Part shown: positions 1 to 6,405 of the stretch, in pieces
Layout: each line of letters opens with the position of its first letter
Position numbering within the stretch: position 1 is the first letter of the stretch
Assembly: GCA_900769545.1 (NCBI GenBank)
Contig: CAAGGZ010000092.1
Span: 1 to 47,103 of the forward strand
Length of the DNA stretch: 47,103 bases
Reading direction: 5' to 3'
Origin: Clostridia bacterium
GTDB lineage: Bacteria > Bacillota > Clostridia > Christensenellales > Borkfalkiaceae
Position numbers and translations under genes: made by a program
Notes under the pieces: model-generated
The model's input: the letters and a program-made list of their open reading frames with translations, nothing else
What the model was told of the DNA's origin: nothing
Databases searched by the model: none

Positions 1-227
1 CAAGTATTGGTACTTGGGCGTTCTATGAATGTAGCAGTTTGACGAGCGTGGAAATCCCCGACAGTGTGACGAGTATTGGTGGGTATGCGTTCTATAAATG
101 TAGCAGTTTGACGAGTATTACCTTTAATGGGACGGTGGCGCAATGGAATGCGATTACGAAAGGTAATAATTGGAAATGGGGTCCCGCTAAAGAAGTAGTT
201 TGCAGTGACGGAACAGTTGCAATTTAA
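1..227 (+). CDS. BspA-type leucine-rich repeat surface protein, C-terminal end (partial)
   Basis: The reading frame is open from base 3 and ends in TAA at 225-227, so only the last 75 or so residues are present. Two LRR_5 (BspA/TpLRR) units are visible, built on the pattern SIG-(T/G)-x-AF-Y-(E/K)-CSSLTS-(V/I)-x-(I/F). They are followed by a non-repeat end (GTVAQWNAITKGNNWKWG) of the kind that usually closes such proteins. Proteins of this family are secreted or cell-surface adhesins and are abundant in gut bacteria. No anchor motif (LPxTG, SLH) is seen in this fragment. The two repeats are nearly identical at DNA level, which suggests recent repeat expansion. Family assignment is secure; the ligand is unknown. 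Confidence 0.85.
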   Translation, partial: SIGTWAFYECSSLTSVEIPDSVTSIGGYAFYKCSSLTSITFNGTVAQWNAITKGNNWKWGPAKEVVCSDGTVAI

Positions 228-256
228 AACTTGCAAAATAGTGGTACAATAAAACT

Positions 257-291
257 GCCGCGGTGAAGTAACTCGCCGCGGCGTTGCTTTT
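257..291 (+). terminator. GC-rich hairpin terminator, copy 1 of a dispersed element
   Basis: Ten-base stem (257-266 with 273-282, one G-U pair), loop AGTAAC, then a short T run. It closes the LRR gene. The stem begins GCCGCGG and is preceded by TAAAACT, as in three other copies at 13571, 16618 and 26453. Confidence 0.8.
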
Positions 292-311
292 GTTGTGGGC
301 TTTGCTCATTT

Positions 312-553
312 ACTGCTTGCGCAGTGGTGGCGCAAGCAAAGCTTGCTTTTGGTGGGGCTTATTTTGTGGAGCTCTGCTCCACGCCTCGCAAGGGAATAAT
401 TCCCTTGACCTTTGTTAATTGTGTGAGGCGCAAGCAAAGCTTGCTTTGGTTGGGGTGTTTTGTGGAGCTCTGCTCCACGCCACGCAGGGGGGATAATTCC
501 CTTGACCTTTGGTTTAATGGGCGCTCTATACCACGTAAGAAACAGAGTTTCTT
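312..553. repeat. Array of short perfect palindromes, two tandem units
   Basis: Non-coding spacer of about 400 bases between the LRR gene and dut. It carries a chain of short stems with 3-4 base loops: ACTGC/GCAGT (312-325), GCAAGC/GCTTGC (332-346), GTGGAGC/GCTCCAC (366-382), CAAGGGAA/TTCCCTTG (389-407), then a second GCAAGC/GCTTGC (430-444), a second GTGGAGC/GCTCCAC (462-478), a decayed copy of the fourth stem near 485-505, and AAGAAAC/GTTTCTT (537-553). The middle part is therefore an imperfect tandem duplication of about 95 bases. Three of these stem types occur again at 13430-13528 with different loops. No gene is seen here; the frame open across it only translates the repeat. Confidence 0.75.
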
Positions 554-570
554 GACTTCCTTTTATTTGC

Positions 571-599
571 TTGCCTTTTGGAACAAAATCTGTTATACT
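571..599 (+). promoter_or_regulatory. Promoter of dut-trmB
   Basis: TTGCCT (571-576), 17-base spacer, TATACT (594-599), 30 bases before the dut start codon. Confidence 0.65.
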
Positions 600-629
600 A
601 TATCCGTAAAACATTTTGAGGAGTCTATT

Positions 630-1067
630 ATGAAAGTTGCTGTTAAAAAATTGCACCCTGACGCGGTGCTCCCTACCTATGGCTCGGAGTTTTCTGCCGG
701 GGCGGATTTGTATGCGCTCACGGAAGAGGAGCTTGTGTTTTTGCCAGGGGAGACGAAGCTTGTGAAAACGGGACTTGCGATGGAGATTCCCGAAGGGTAT
801 GCAGGGCTTATCTATGCGAGAAGTGGGCTTGCGTCCAAGCGTGGGCTTGCGCCTGCCAATAAGGTTGGCGTAGTGGACAGCGATTATCGCGGCGAGGTGA
901 TGGTGGCTTTGCATAATCATTCCAACGTGGAACAAAAGATTGCGCCCAAAGAGCGTATTGCGCAGTTGGTGATTGCGCCCTTTTTAAAGGCTGAGTTTTC
1001 GGCGTGTGAGGAGTTGAGCGACACCGTGCGCGGCGCAGGCGGTTTTGGCAGTACGGGGAGCAAGTGA
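630..1067 (+). CDS. dut: dUTP diphosphatase
   Basis: Hydrolyses dUTP to dUMP and pyrophosphate in the cytoplasm, keeping uracil out of DNA and feeding dTMP synthesis. The 145-residue product has the usual length of the homotrimeric enzyme and shows all five family motifs in order: AGADLYA near residue 23, ARSGLA near 65, GVVDSDYRGEV near 83, RIAQLVI near 112 and the C-terminal lid RGAGGFGSTG. The start is set by GAGGAG seven bases upstream of ATG 630; a longer frame upstream only translates the palindrome array. It is the first gene of a pair with trmB, which starts nine bases after its stop codon. Confidence 0.96.
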   Translation: MKVAVKKLHPDAVLPTYGSEFSAGADLYALTEEELVFLPGETKLVKTGLAMEIPEGYAGLIYARSGLASKRGLAPANKVGVVDSDYRGEVMVALHNHSNVEQKIAPKERIAQLVIAPFLKAEFSACEELSDTVRGAGGFGSTGSK

Positions 1068-1076
1068 GGTGAGTTT

Positions 1077-1766
1077 ATGTCGATGAGAATGCGAAAAAAG
1101 AGAAATTTTGACGCGCGTATGGAGGCGTGTGGGGATTTGTTGCTGGCAAAAGGCGCGGCTGGGATTTTGAATATGAAAGAGGCGGCGGAAAATTATCGCG
1201 CGCTGATTGATTTTAAAAAGGCGTTTGGGAACGACAACCCTGTGGCTCTTGAAATTGGATGCGGAAAGGGCGGTTTTGTCATTTCTTTGGCGCAAAAGGA
1301 GCCGAACGTCAATTATTTGGCTCTTGAAAAGATGAGCAACGTTATTTTGACGCCTATGGAAGAAGTGAAAAAGCAGGGCGTGGAAAATATTCGGTTTTTG
1401 AATATTCGCGCGGAGTGTTTGCCCTGTTATATCCCCGAAGGGAGCTTGGATACCATTTATTTGAACTTTTCGACGCCGCTTCCTAAGCTTGGGTATGCAA
1501 CGCAGAGATTGACGCACAGGAACTTTTTGCAGGTGTATAAGAAGCTCTTGAAAAAGGGCGGTAAGGTGTTACAAAAGACGGACGATAGGGACTTTTTTGA
1601 CTTCTCGTTGCAAGAATTTGAGGCGTGTGGGTTCCGTTTGGAGAACGTGACGTATAATTTGCATGAAAACGGGAATCCCGATTGGAATATCGTCACGGAA
1701 TACGAACAAAAATGGGTGGAGCGCGGTTTGCCGATTCATCGTTTGGAAGCAGTGCTTTGCGACTAA
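1077..1766 (+). CDS. trmB: tRNA (guanine-N7)-methyltransferase-like protein with altered active-site motif
   Basis: 229 residues, the length of bacterial TrmB, which uses S-adenosylmethionine to make m7G46 in the variable loop of tRNA. The SAM-binding loop EIGCGKGGF (residues 59-67) and LNF...RLTHRNFL are clear. The family signature FSDPWPKxRHxxRRL reads FSTPLPKLGYATQRL here (from residue 131), so the Asp, the Trp and several basic residues thought to act in catalysis and tRNA contact are replaced. The fold is intact, with no frameshift. It may be a diverged enzyme, a methyltransferase with another target, or an inactive relative. GAGGTGAG precedes the ATG; the gene is co-transcribed with dut and followed by a terminator. 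Confidence 0.85.
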   Translation: MSMRMRKKRNFDARMEACGDLLLAKGAAGILNMKEAAENYRALIDFKKAFGNDNPVALEIGCGKGGFVISLAQKEPNVNYLALEKMSNVILTPMEEVKKQGVENIRFLNIRAECLPCYIPEGSLDTIYLNFSTPLPKLGYATQRLTHRNFLQVYKKLLKKGGKVLQKTDDRDFFDFSLQEFEACGFRLENVTYNLHENGNPDWNIVTEYEQKWVERGLPIHRLEAVLCD

Positions 1767-1772
1767 AGGACA

Positions 1773-1793
1773 GGGGCAGGTATGCGTTGAACG
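1773..1793 (+). repeat. GGCAGGTATGCGTT motif, intergenic copy with hairpin
   Basis: GGGGCAGGTATGCGTTGA starts at 1773 and continues into ACGCA, giving a short TGCGT/ACGCA stem followed by a T-rich stretch. The 14-base core occurs at three other places: 22753 and 37927 (plus strand, inside genes) and 19921-19934 (minus strand). Confidence 0.55.
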
Positions 1794-1814
1794 CAATTTT
1801 TTATAAAAATAAGA

Positions 1815-1844
1815 AAAGCTGAGACTTCGGTTTCGGCTTTTTTT
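1815..1844 (+). terminator. Rho-independent terminator of dut-trmB
   Basis: Eleven-base stem (1815-1825 with 1830-1840, two G-U pairs) closed by a TTCG tetraloop and running into seven T residues. Confidence 0.85.
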
Positions 1845-1867
1845 GTTTGGCTCTGTCGCATCACCTG

Positions 1868-2110
1868 ATTGATTTTTGACGGAAAAATACTGCGAAATAC
1901 TGCGTATTTTGCTCGCTTTCATACTTTTCAAGTATGCTCGCTTGCGAAATACTTGTCTTTCTTGTATTTTTCTCGTCAATCTGCTGAAAAGAAATTTCAG
2001 CTTAAATCAACCATTCTCTGTGACATAGCCTTTTGTTTTTTTTTGTTGAAAATTTCAAAAAAACTGAAAAAGTGACAAGAAATTTTCGAATAAGCTATTG
2101 AAAAAAAGAC
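1868..2110. repeat. Intergenic nested inverted repeats, no gene
   Basis: The 430 bases between trmB and the hydrogenase-like gene hold a large inverted repeat: TTGACG-GAAAAATAC at 1876-1890 matches the complement of 1964-1979 with one extra base. Inside it are smaller palindromes with three-base loops (AAATAC/GTATTT at 1895-1909; ATACTT/AAGTAT at 1921-1935). It is followed by GCTGAAA/TTTCAGC (1983-2001). The motif CTCTGTGACATAGCC at 2015-2029 recurs, with one change, in the leader of the next gene. I see no coding signal. Confidence 0.55.
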
Positions 2111-2126
2111 GGGAGTATGCTATAAT
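2098..2126 (+). promoter_or_regulatory. Promoter of the hydrogenase-like locus
   Basis: TTGAAA (2098-2103), 17 bases, TATAAT (2121-2126). The leader carries an AAGGCT/AGCCTT hairpin (2155-2175) whose loop is CTGTGACGT. Confidence 0.75.
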
Positions 2127-2198
2127 AAAGAAAAAATAAATTTTTTCTTTTTAAGAAGGCTCTGTGACGTAGCCTTTAAGGAAAATAGGGAGGATAAT

Positions 2199-2903
2199 AT
2201 GACGGAAGTTTTAGAACAAAACGAATTTCCCTGTGTGGCTTGCAACAGCGCGGACGTTGAGCGCGCGTGGGAGTTGATGACGGCGGATAAGGATAAGAAT
2301 TGGGTGGCGGTACAGATTGCGCCTGCGGTGCGTGTGGCTATCGGCGAATGGTTTGGTATGTCGCGCGGCGAAGACGGTATCGGTAAGGTGGTTTCCGTGC
2401 TCCGAGGGATTGGCGCAGACATAGTCATTGATACGGCGGTTGCGGAAGATTCCGTAACGCTGATGGAAGTGGCGAAGCTCCGCGAAAGAAAGGAACAAGG
2501 GGAGAAGTTCCCGTTGTTATCTTCGCGTTGCGTTGCGTTTTTACAGCTTATGAAAGAGAAGTATCCCGAAGTGGAGATTTCCGACATTCCTACGGCGAGC
2601 TCGGTTAGCGCGGACGTACTGAAAGAGGTTTGCAGGCCGCAAGCAGAAAATAAGAAAATGTACGTCATTTCCATTGAGCCTTGCAAGGCGGCAAAAGCGC
2701 AGGACGGCGTTGACCTTGTTTTAACTACGGAAGAATTGGCGCAAATTTTGGACGAAACGGGTGTTAATCTTCGTTTGGTGCGTAAGGGTGTTTTGGATAT
2801 GCCCTTTGGCGCAAGCTCGGGGAGCGGTTATCTTGGCGGCAAGAGCGGCGGCTCGGCTGAAGCGATTACGCGTTGCTTGCTTGCGGATAAATCGGACGCA
2901 TAA
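2199..2903 (+). CDS. [FeFe]-hydrogenase H-domain-like protein, N-terminal part
   Basis: 234 residues that follow the catalytic (H-cluster) domain of [FeFe]-hydrogenases, without the usual N-terminal ferredoxin domains. Landmarks in order: CVAC (12-15); VAVQIAPAVRVAIGE (36-50); VVSVLRGIGADIVIDT; the L1 motif, TSCCPxW in active enzymes, here SSRCVAF (108-114); the L2 motif, here SIEPCKAAK (158-166); DLVLTTEELAQIL; and FGASSGSGYLGGKSGG. The cluster-binding Cys of L1 (C111) and of L2 (C162) remain, but the neighbouring proton-donating Cys is Arg110. The L3 motif is missing because TAA at 2901-2903 stops the frame; it is found in the same frame just downstream. GGGAGG precedes ATG 2199. The homology is clear; whether the product works alone is not. 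Confidence 0.8.
   Translation: MTEVLEQNEFPCVACNSADVERAWELMTADKDKNWVAVQIAPAVRVAIGEWFGMSRGEDGIGKVVSVLRGIGADIVIDTAVAEDSVTLMEVAKLRERKEQGEKFPLLSSRCVAFLQLMKEKYPEVEISDIPTASSVSADVLKEVCRPQAENKKMYVISIEPCKAAKAQDGVDLVLTTEELAQILDETGVNLRLVRKGVLDMPFGASSGSGYLGGKSGGSAEAITRCLLADKSDA
2901..2903 (+). other. In-frame TAA dividing the H-domain
   Basis: Frame of the upstream gene: ...KSDA-stop-VRKLAYSGLYSE... The next coding region is in exactly the same frame, and the residues between GGSAEAITR and WKIAVVAGL (about 36) match the spacing seen in intact hydrogenases, as I recall them. No Shine-Dalgarno site is visible before the TTG at 2913. UAA is not a known selenocysteine or pyrrolysine codon. Confidence 0.8.
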
Positions 2904-2912
2904 GTTAGAAAA

Positions 2913-4454
2913 TTGGCGTATAGCGGTTTGTATAGCGAAAAGGAAAGAAGAACCATTACGCTTAGTGACGGCGAAACGGAGTGGAAGATAGCGGTAGTTG
3001 CGGGTTTAGAAGAAGCGCAGCGTTTGTTGGAAGAAATTCAAGCGGGCGAAGCGGATTACGATTACGTGGAAATTATGGCTTGCGGCGGCGGTTGCGTTTG
3101 CGGCGACGGGCAGGATTGTACAGCTTGTATGGGCGAGGCGGAAAGCGCTCGCTCAATGAAGCTCCGCGCGGTGGGTTTGAAATATTTGGACGACAAGCGC
3201 GCGGTTAAATCGGCGGATAGAAGCGCGGCGGCTTCGGCGATTGGCAGAGTTTGGGTAACGGCGCAGCGTAAAAAAGCGTTGGCGATTTTGGAAGAGGAAG
3301 CGCGTGAAGCCGTACAGGAAGCTGTGCAAGAAAATATCGAAAATCAGCCTGTTGCAGAGCCGTTGGAATTGAAAGAACTTGAAAACGAGGTTTTAAGAAT
3401 CGCTATCGGAGCGGAAAGCGACGTAGAAAACGAAGACGAAGATTTTGAAATTGAATTTATTACGCAGGAAGAATTTGACGCAGTGGGCTCTGAAACGGAA
3501 GAACCCGAATTGGAAATTGAAGTAGTAGAAGAAACTCCTGTGGAAGAAGTTGCGGAAGCGGAAGAAACTCCCGTGGAAGAAGTTGTGGAAGCGGAAGAAA
3601 CTCCCGTGGAAGAAGTGGCGGAAGTGGAAGAAACTCCCGTGGAAGAAGTGGCGGAAGCGGAAGAAACTCCCGTGGAAGAAGTAGCGGAAGCGGAAGAAGC
3701 TCCTGTGGAAGAAGTAGCGGAAACGGAAGAAGCTCCCGTGGAAGAAGTAGCGGAAACGGAAGAAATTCCCGTGGAAGAAGTAGCGGAAGTGGAAGAAACT
3801 CCTGTGGAAGAAGTTGTGGAAGCGGAAGAAGCTCCCGTGGAAGAAGTTGCGGAAACGGAAGAAACTCCCGTGGAAGAAGTAGCGGAAGTGGAAGAATCTC
3901 CCGTCGAAGAAGTTGCGGAAGTTTACGGTGGGCGTATGTCCAAAAAAGACCGCCGTAAAATGAAGCGTATGAAGAAAAATAACAATAAGGCGGTTGAATC
4001 TACTGTAATAGACGAAACTGTTGAGGAAGTGGTGGAAGAAGTCACGGAAGCGATTGTTGAAGAAGCAGTTGAAGAGGCAATGAAAGAAATCACGGAAGAG
4101 AAGGTGGAAGAAATCGTTGAGGAAGTAGTTGAACAGCTTGCGGAAACAGTAGACGAAATTACGGACGAAGTCATCGAAGAAGTCGTTGAGGAAATTGTTG
4201 AAGAAGTTGTAGAAGAAATCGTCGAAGAGGTTGTCGAGGAAGTTGTAGAAGAAATTGTCGAGGAAGTCATTGAAGAAGTAGTGGAAGAAGAGCCTACGGA
4301 AGAAGTGATTGAAGAAATCGTTGAGGAAGTAGTAGAGGAAGCTGCGGTGACGGAAGAAGTAGCGGAAGTAAACACCGCAACGGAAAAGCCTTACTATGCG
4401 CGTTTATCGGGCAAGGATCGCCGTAAGATGAAACGTAAGAATAAAGGTAAATAA
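2913..4454 (+). CDS. H-domain C-terminal part fused to acidic repeat and basic KDRRKMKR modules
   Basis: 513 residues if counted from TTG 2913; the true N-terminus is uncertain. Residues 1-125 or so continue the [FeFe]-hydrogenase domain: WKIAVVAGLEEAQRLLEEI, then the L3 motif VEIMACGGGCVCGDGQ with C57 and C61 in the places of the two H-cluster ligands, then RAVGLKYLDDKRAVKSADRS, which matches the end of the hydrogenase family. After that the protein becomes low-complexity. There are twelve 11-residue units EE(T/A/I/S)PVEEV(A/V)E(A/V/T) at residues 206-337, a basic module with KDRRKMKR near 345, about 120 residues of VEE(V/I) acidic helix, and a second KDRRKMKR module at the C-terminus. I know of no hydrogenase with such a tail. 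It could be a pseudogene half, a reinitiated partner subunit, or the end of a readthrough product. Confidence 0.75.
   Translation: MAYSGLYSEKERRTITLSDGETEWKIAVVAGLEEAQRLLEEIQAGEADYDYVEIMACGGGCVCGDGQDCTACMGEAESARSMKLRAVGLKYLDDKRAVKSADRSAAASAIGRVWVTAQRKKALAILEEEAREAVQEAVQENIENQPVAEPLELKELENEVLRIAIGAESDVENEDEDFEIEFITQEEFDAVGSETEEPELEIEVVEETPVEEVAEAEETPVEEVVEAEETPVEEVAEVEETPVEEVAEAEETPVEEVAEAEEAPVEEVAETEEAPVEEVAETEEIPVEEVAEVEETPVEEVVEAEEAPVEEVAETEETPVEEVAEVEESPVEEVAEVYGGRMSKKDRRKMKRMKKNNNKAVESTVIDETVEEVVEEVTEAIVEEAVEEAMKEITEEKVEEIVEEVVEQLAETVDEITDEVIEEVVEEIVEEVVEEIVEEVVEEVVEEIVEEVIEEVVEEEPTEEVIEEIVEEVVEEAAVTEEVAEVNTATEKPYYARLSGKDRRKMKRKNKGK
3528..3923 (+). repeat. Twelve tandem 33-bp coding repeats
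   Basis: Exactly 12 x 33 bases encode EE-x-PVEEV-x-E-x. Differences are mostly at third positions and at three variable residues, so the array looks selected at protein level and prone to length change. Confidence 0.9.
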
Positions 4455-4476
4455 TGTACATGTGAACGGAGTGGCG

Positions 4477-4498
4477 GCGCAGACATTCTTGTCTGCGC
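4477..4498 (+). other. Strong hairpin between repeat protein and ABC importer
   Basis: Nine-base perfect stem GCGCAGACA/TGTCTGCGC with loop TTCT and no T run, so more likely a processing or stability element than a terminator. It is followed at 4502-4512 by GCTACGTCACA, the reverse complement of the motif at 2163-2173. Confidence 0.5.
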
Positions 4499-4525
4499 AA
4501 AGCTACGTCACAAAGGAGAATAAAT

Positions 4526-5620
4526 ATGAAAAAAGTAAAAATTACCGCCCTTATGTTGGCGGTAGGAATGCTCGGCTCGGTAGGTTTGGTCGGGTGCGGT
4601 GGGGGCTCGGAAAATAGCTCCTCAAAAGAAGAAAACACTATGCAAGAAGTGTCGGTTTATATGCCCGACGGCGCGCCTGCGATGGCGTTTGCTAAGCTTA
4701 TGAAAGAGGATACTGAGACGGATAACGTGACGTATAAAGTGGTGAATCCGTCTACGATTGCAACCAAGCTCACAAACAGTGACGAGGAGAAAAATGCGGA
4801 CATTTGCGTGTTGCCCGTGACGGCGGCGAGTAAGCTGGTTGGGGACGGAACCCGTTATCAAATGCTCGGGGTTGTAACCAACGGCAATCTTTGTGTTCTG
4901 TCAAAAGATGAGAATTTGAAAACGGCGTTGGAGTCCGCCAATTATCAGGACGTTTCCTATCTTGTTGGTAAGACGGTGGGCGTGATGAAGATTAACGATT
5001 TGCCCGGGGTGACGTTCAAGGCAATCCTTGACGGTTACGGGGTGGCTTGGCAAGAGCTTAAAAACGACGGCGAAGTAGCGGCGGATAAAGTCAATTTAAA
5101 GGCAATCGTTGACGCCACTTCAATCGATCCGTTGGCAACGGATATTGCCTGCTATGTGGTGGCGGAGCCTGCCGCAAGCGTGCAGGTGAAAAAGAACGGC
5201 TTTACCAACGTTTGCACGGTGGACGTATTATATGACGCCGTAACGAATAGCGATGAAACGGCTTCGTTTAGCGGTTATCCGCAGGCGGTTATGGTGGCGA
5301 AATGCTCCCTTTTGCAGGAACAAGCGGATTGGGTAAACGGCTTTGTGCAGGACGTGCAGAGCTCGATTACGAGCCTGAACAGTGGCGAGTTGACGGGGGA
5401 AGAAGTGGTGTCGCTGATTACGGCGCATCAGGAAGACCCTTACTATAAAACGACCTTGAATGCGGCGGTATTGACAGCGGACGTAATTGCTCGTTGCGCG
5501 GTGCGTTTTGCAGATAATATGAGCGCGAAAGATGCCGTACAGACTTATTTGACTCGTTTGCAGGGCGTGGAAGCTACGGCGGCGAAAACGGTAGGGGACA
5601 GTTTCTTTTACGTTAAATAG
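4526..5620 (+). CDS. ABC importer substrate-binding lipoprotein (NMT1/SsuA-like)
   Basis: 364 residues with a lipoprotein signal peptide ending in the lipobox LVGC (Cys24) and a Gly/Ser-rich linker, so it is tethered outside the membrane. The body starts VSVYMPDGAPAMAFAKLM and has VGKTVGVMKINDLPGVTFKAILDGYG, typical of the periplasmic-binding fold used for nitrate, sulfonate, taurine and thiamine-precursor uptake. AAGGAG lies seven bases before the ATG. It heads a three-gene importer with the permease eight bases downstream and the ATPase overlapping that. The ligand cannot be read from sequence. There is no terminator between it and the hydrogenase-like genes, so one transcript from 2098 is possible. 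Confidence 0.85.
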   Translation: MKKVKITALMLAVGMLGSVGLVGCGGGSENSSSKEENTMQEVSVYMPDGAPAMAFAKLMKEDTETDNVTYKVVNPSTIATKLTNSDEEKNADICVLPVTAASKLVGDGTRYQMLGVVTNGNLCVLSKDENLKTALESANYQDVSYLVGKTVGVMKINDLPGVTFKAILDGYGVAWQELKNDGEVAADKVNLKAIVDATSIDPLATDIACYVVAEPAASVQVKKNGFTNVCTVDVLYDAVTNSDETASFSGYPQAVMVAKCSLLQEQADWVNGFVQDVQSSITSLNSGELTGEEVVSLITAHQEDPYYKTTLNAAVLTADVIARCAVRFADNMSAKDAVQTYLTRLQGVEATAAKTVGDSFFYVK

Positions 5621-5628
5621 GACTTATT

Positions 5629-6405
5629 ATGAAAGAAAATAGCGGACAATGGAAAAATATCTTGATAAAAAACGTCGCGTCGGCATTGATTGCGGTGGCG
5701 TTTTTGTCCGCGCTCTGGATTGTATTATATTTTTGGGTGGGGAATGCGTTGCTCGTTCCCAACTTAAAAGATTGTTTGAAAGAAATTGGCGCGGTTTGCT
5801 CCGAAAACGGGTTTTGGAGAGCGTTCTCTTCAAGTATGCTGCGTATCCTTATTGCCTTTTTTATATCCTTTGCGGTTGCATTGGTTGTGGCGGTGGTTGC
5901 GTATATGGCGCCTTGGTTTGGCCGAATTATTACGCCTATGGTATCGGCGTTACGCTCCTTACCTACCCTTGTGGTGCTTTTGATGATTTTGGTGTGGACG
6001 AATGCAGGCGTAGCGCCTGTTATCGTTGCGTTTTTGTCCTTATTCCCTATGTTAGAGGCAGGGATTTACGCCGCGCTTTGTCAAACGGATAAAGGCTTGT
6101 TGGAAATGAGCCGTATTTATAACGTGCCTGTGCAAAAGCGGATTTTGCAGTTGTATTTACCCTCGGCGGCGCCTTACGTATTGCGTGAGGTGGGGGCGGC
6201 GCTCGCCTTTTCGCTGAAGGTCGTTATCTCGGCGGAAGTGTTGGCGGCTACGTATAACAGCCTTGGCGGTATGATGCAAGAGGCTCGTTTATATTTGGAA
6301 ATGCCGAGATTGTTTGCGTTGGTGGCAGTTACCTTTATCGTGGGCTTGGTTTTGGAATTGACGGCAGGCGCGGTTGCGTACGTTGTCGAAAGGAGGGTGA
6401 AATGA
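5629..6405 (+). CDS. ABC importer permease (SsuC-like)
   Basis: 258 residues with about six hydrophobic membrane segments, beginning with ASALIAVAFLSALWIVLYFW. The cytoplasmic loop ALCQTDKGLLEMSRIYNVP followed by VQKRILQLYLPSAAPYVL is the coupling (EAA-type) loop of binding-protein-dependent permeases; the later ALAFSLKVVISAEVLA is typical of the SsuC/TauC/ThiX group. It forms the membrane channel for the lipoprotein upstream. The ribosome site (AGGAC) is weak, which fits translational coupling to the preceding gene. Its TGA overlaps the ATG of the ATPase gene. Confidence 0.88.
   Translation: MKENSGQWKNILIKNVASALIAVAFLSALWIVLYFWVGNALLVPNLKDCLKEIGAVCSENGFWRAFSSSMLRILIAFFISFAVALVVAVVAYMAPWFGRIITPMVSALRSLPTLVVLLMILVWTNAGVAPVIVAFLSLFPMLEAGIYAALCQTDKGLLEMSRIYNVPVQKRILQLYLPSAAPYVLREVGAALAFSLKVVISAEVLAATYNSLGGMMQEARLYLEMPRLFALVAVTFIVGLVLELTAGAVAYVVERRVK

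Noticed and set aside
324..629. Open frame running into dut from upstream, with repeated FVELCSTPR segments
   Set aside because: It only translates the duplicated palindrome array; a ribosome site and promoter place the dut start at 630.
1869..2075. 68-codon open frame after the trmB terminator
   Set aside because: It runs through nested inverted repeats, lacks a ribosome site, and consists of Phe/Leu/Lys-rich low-complexity sequence.
3528..3923. Regular 33-base repeats as a CRISPR array
   Set aside because: There are no unique spacers; the repeats are continuous and in frame within a protein.
3923..4375. Ser/Thr-rich open frame on the minus strand
   Set aside because: It is the complement of the GAA/GTT-rich acidic repeats; no start signal and no protein-like composition.
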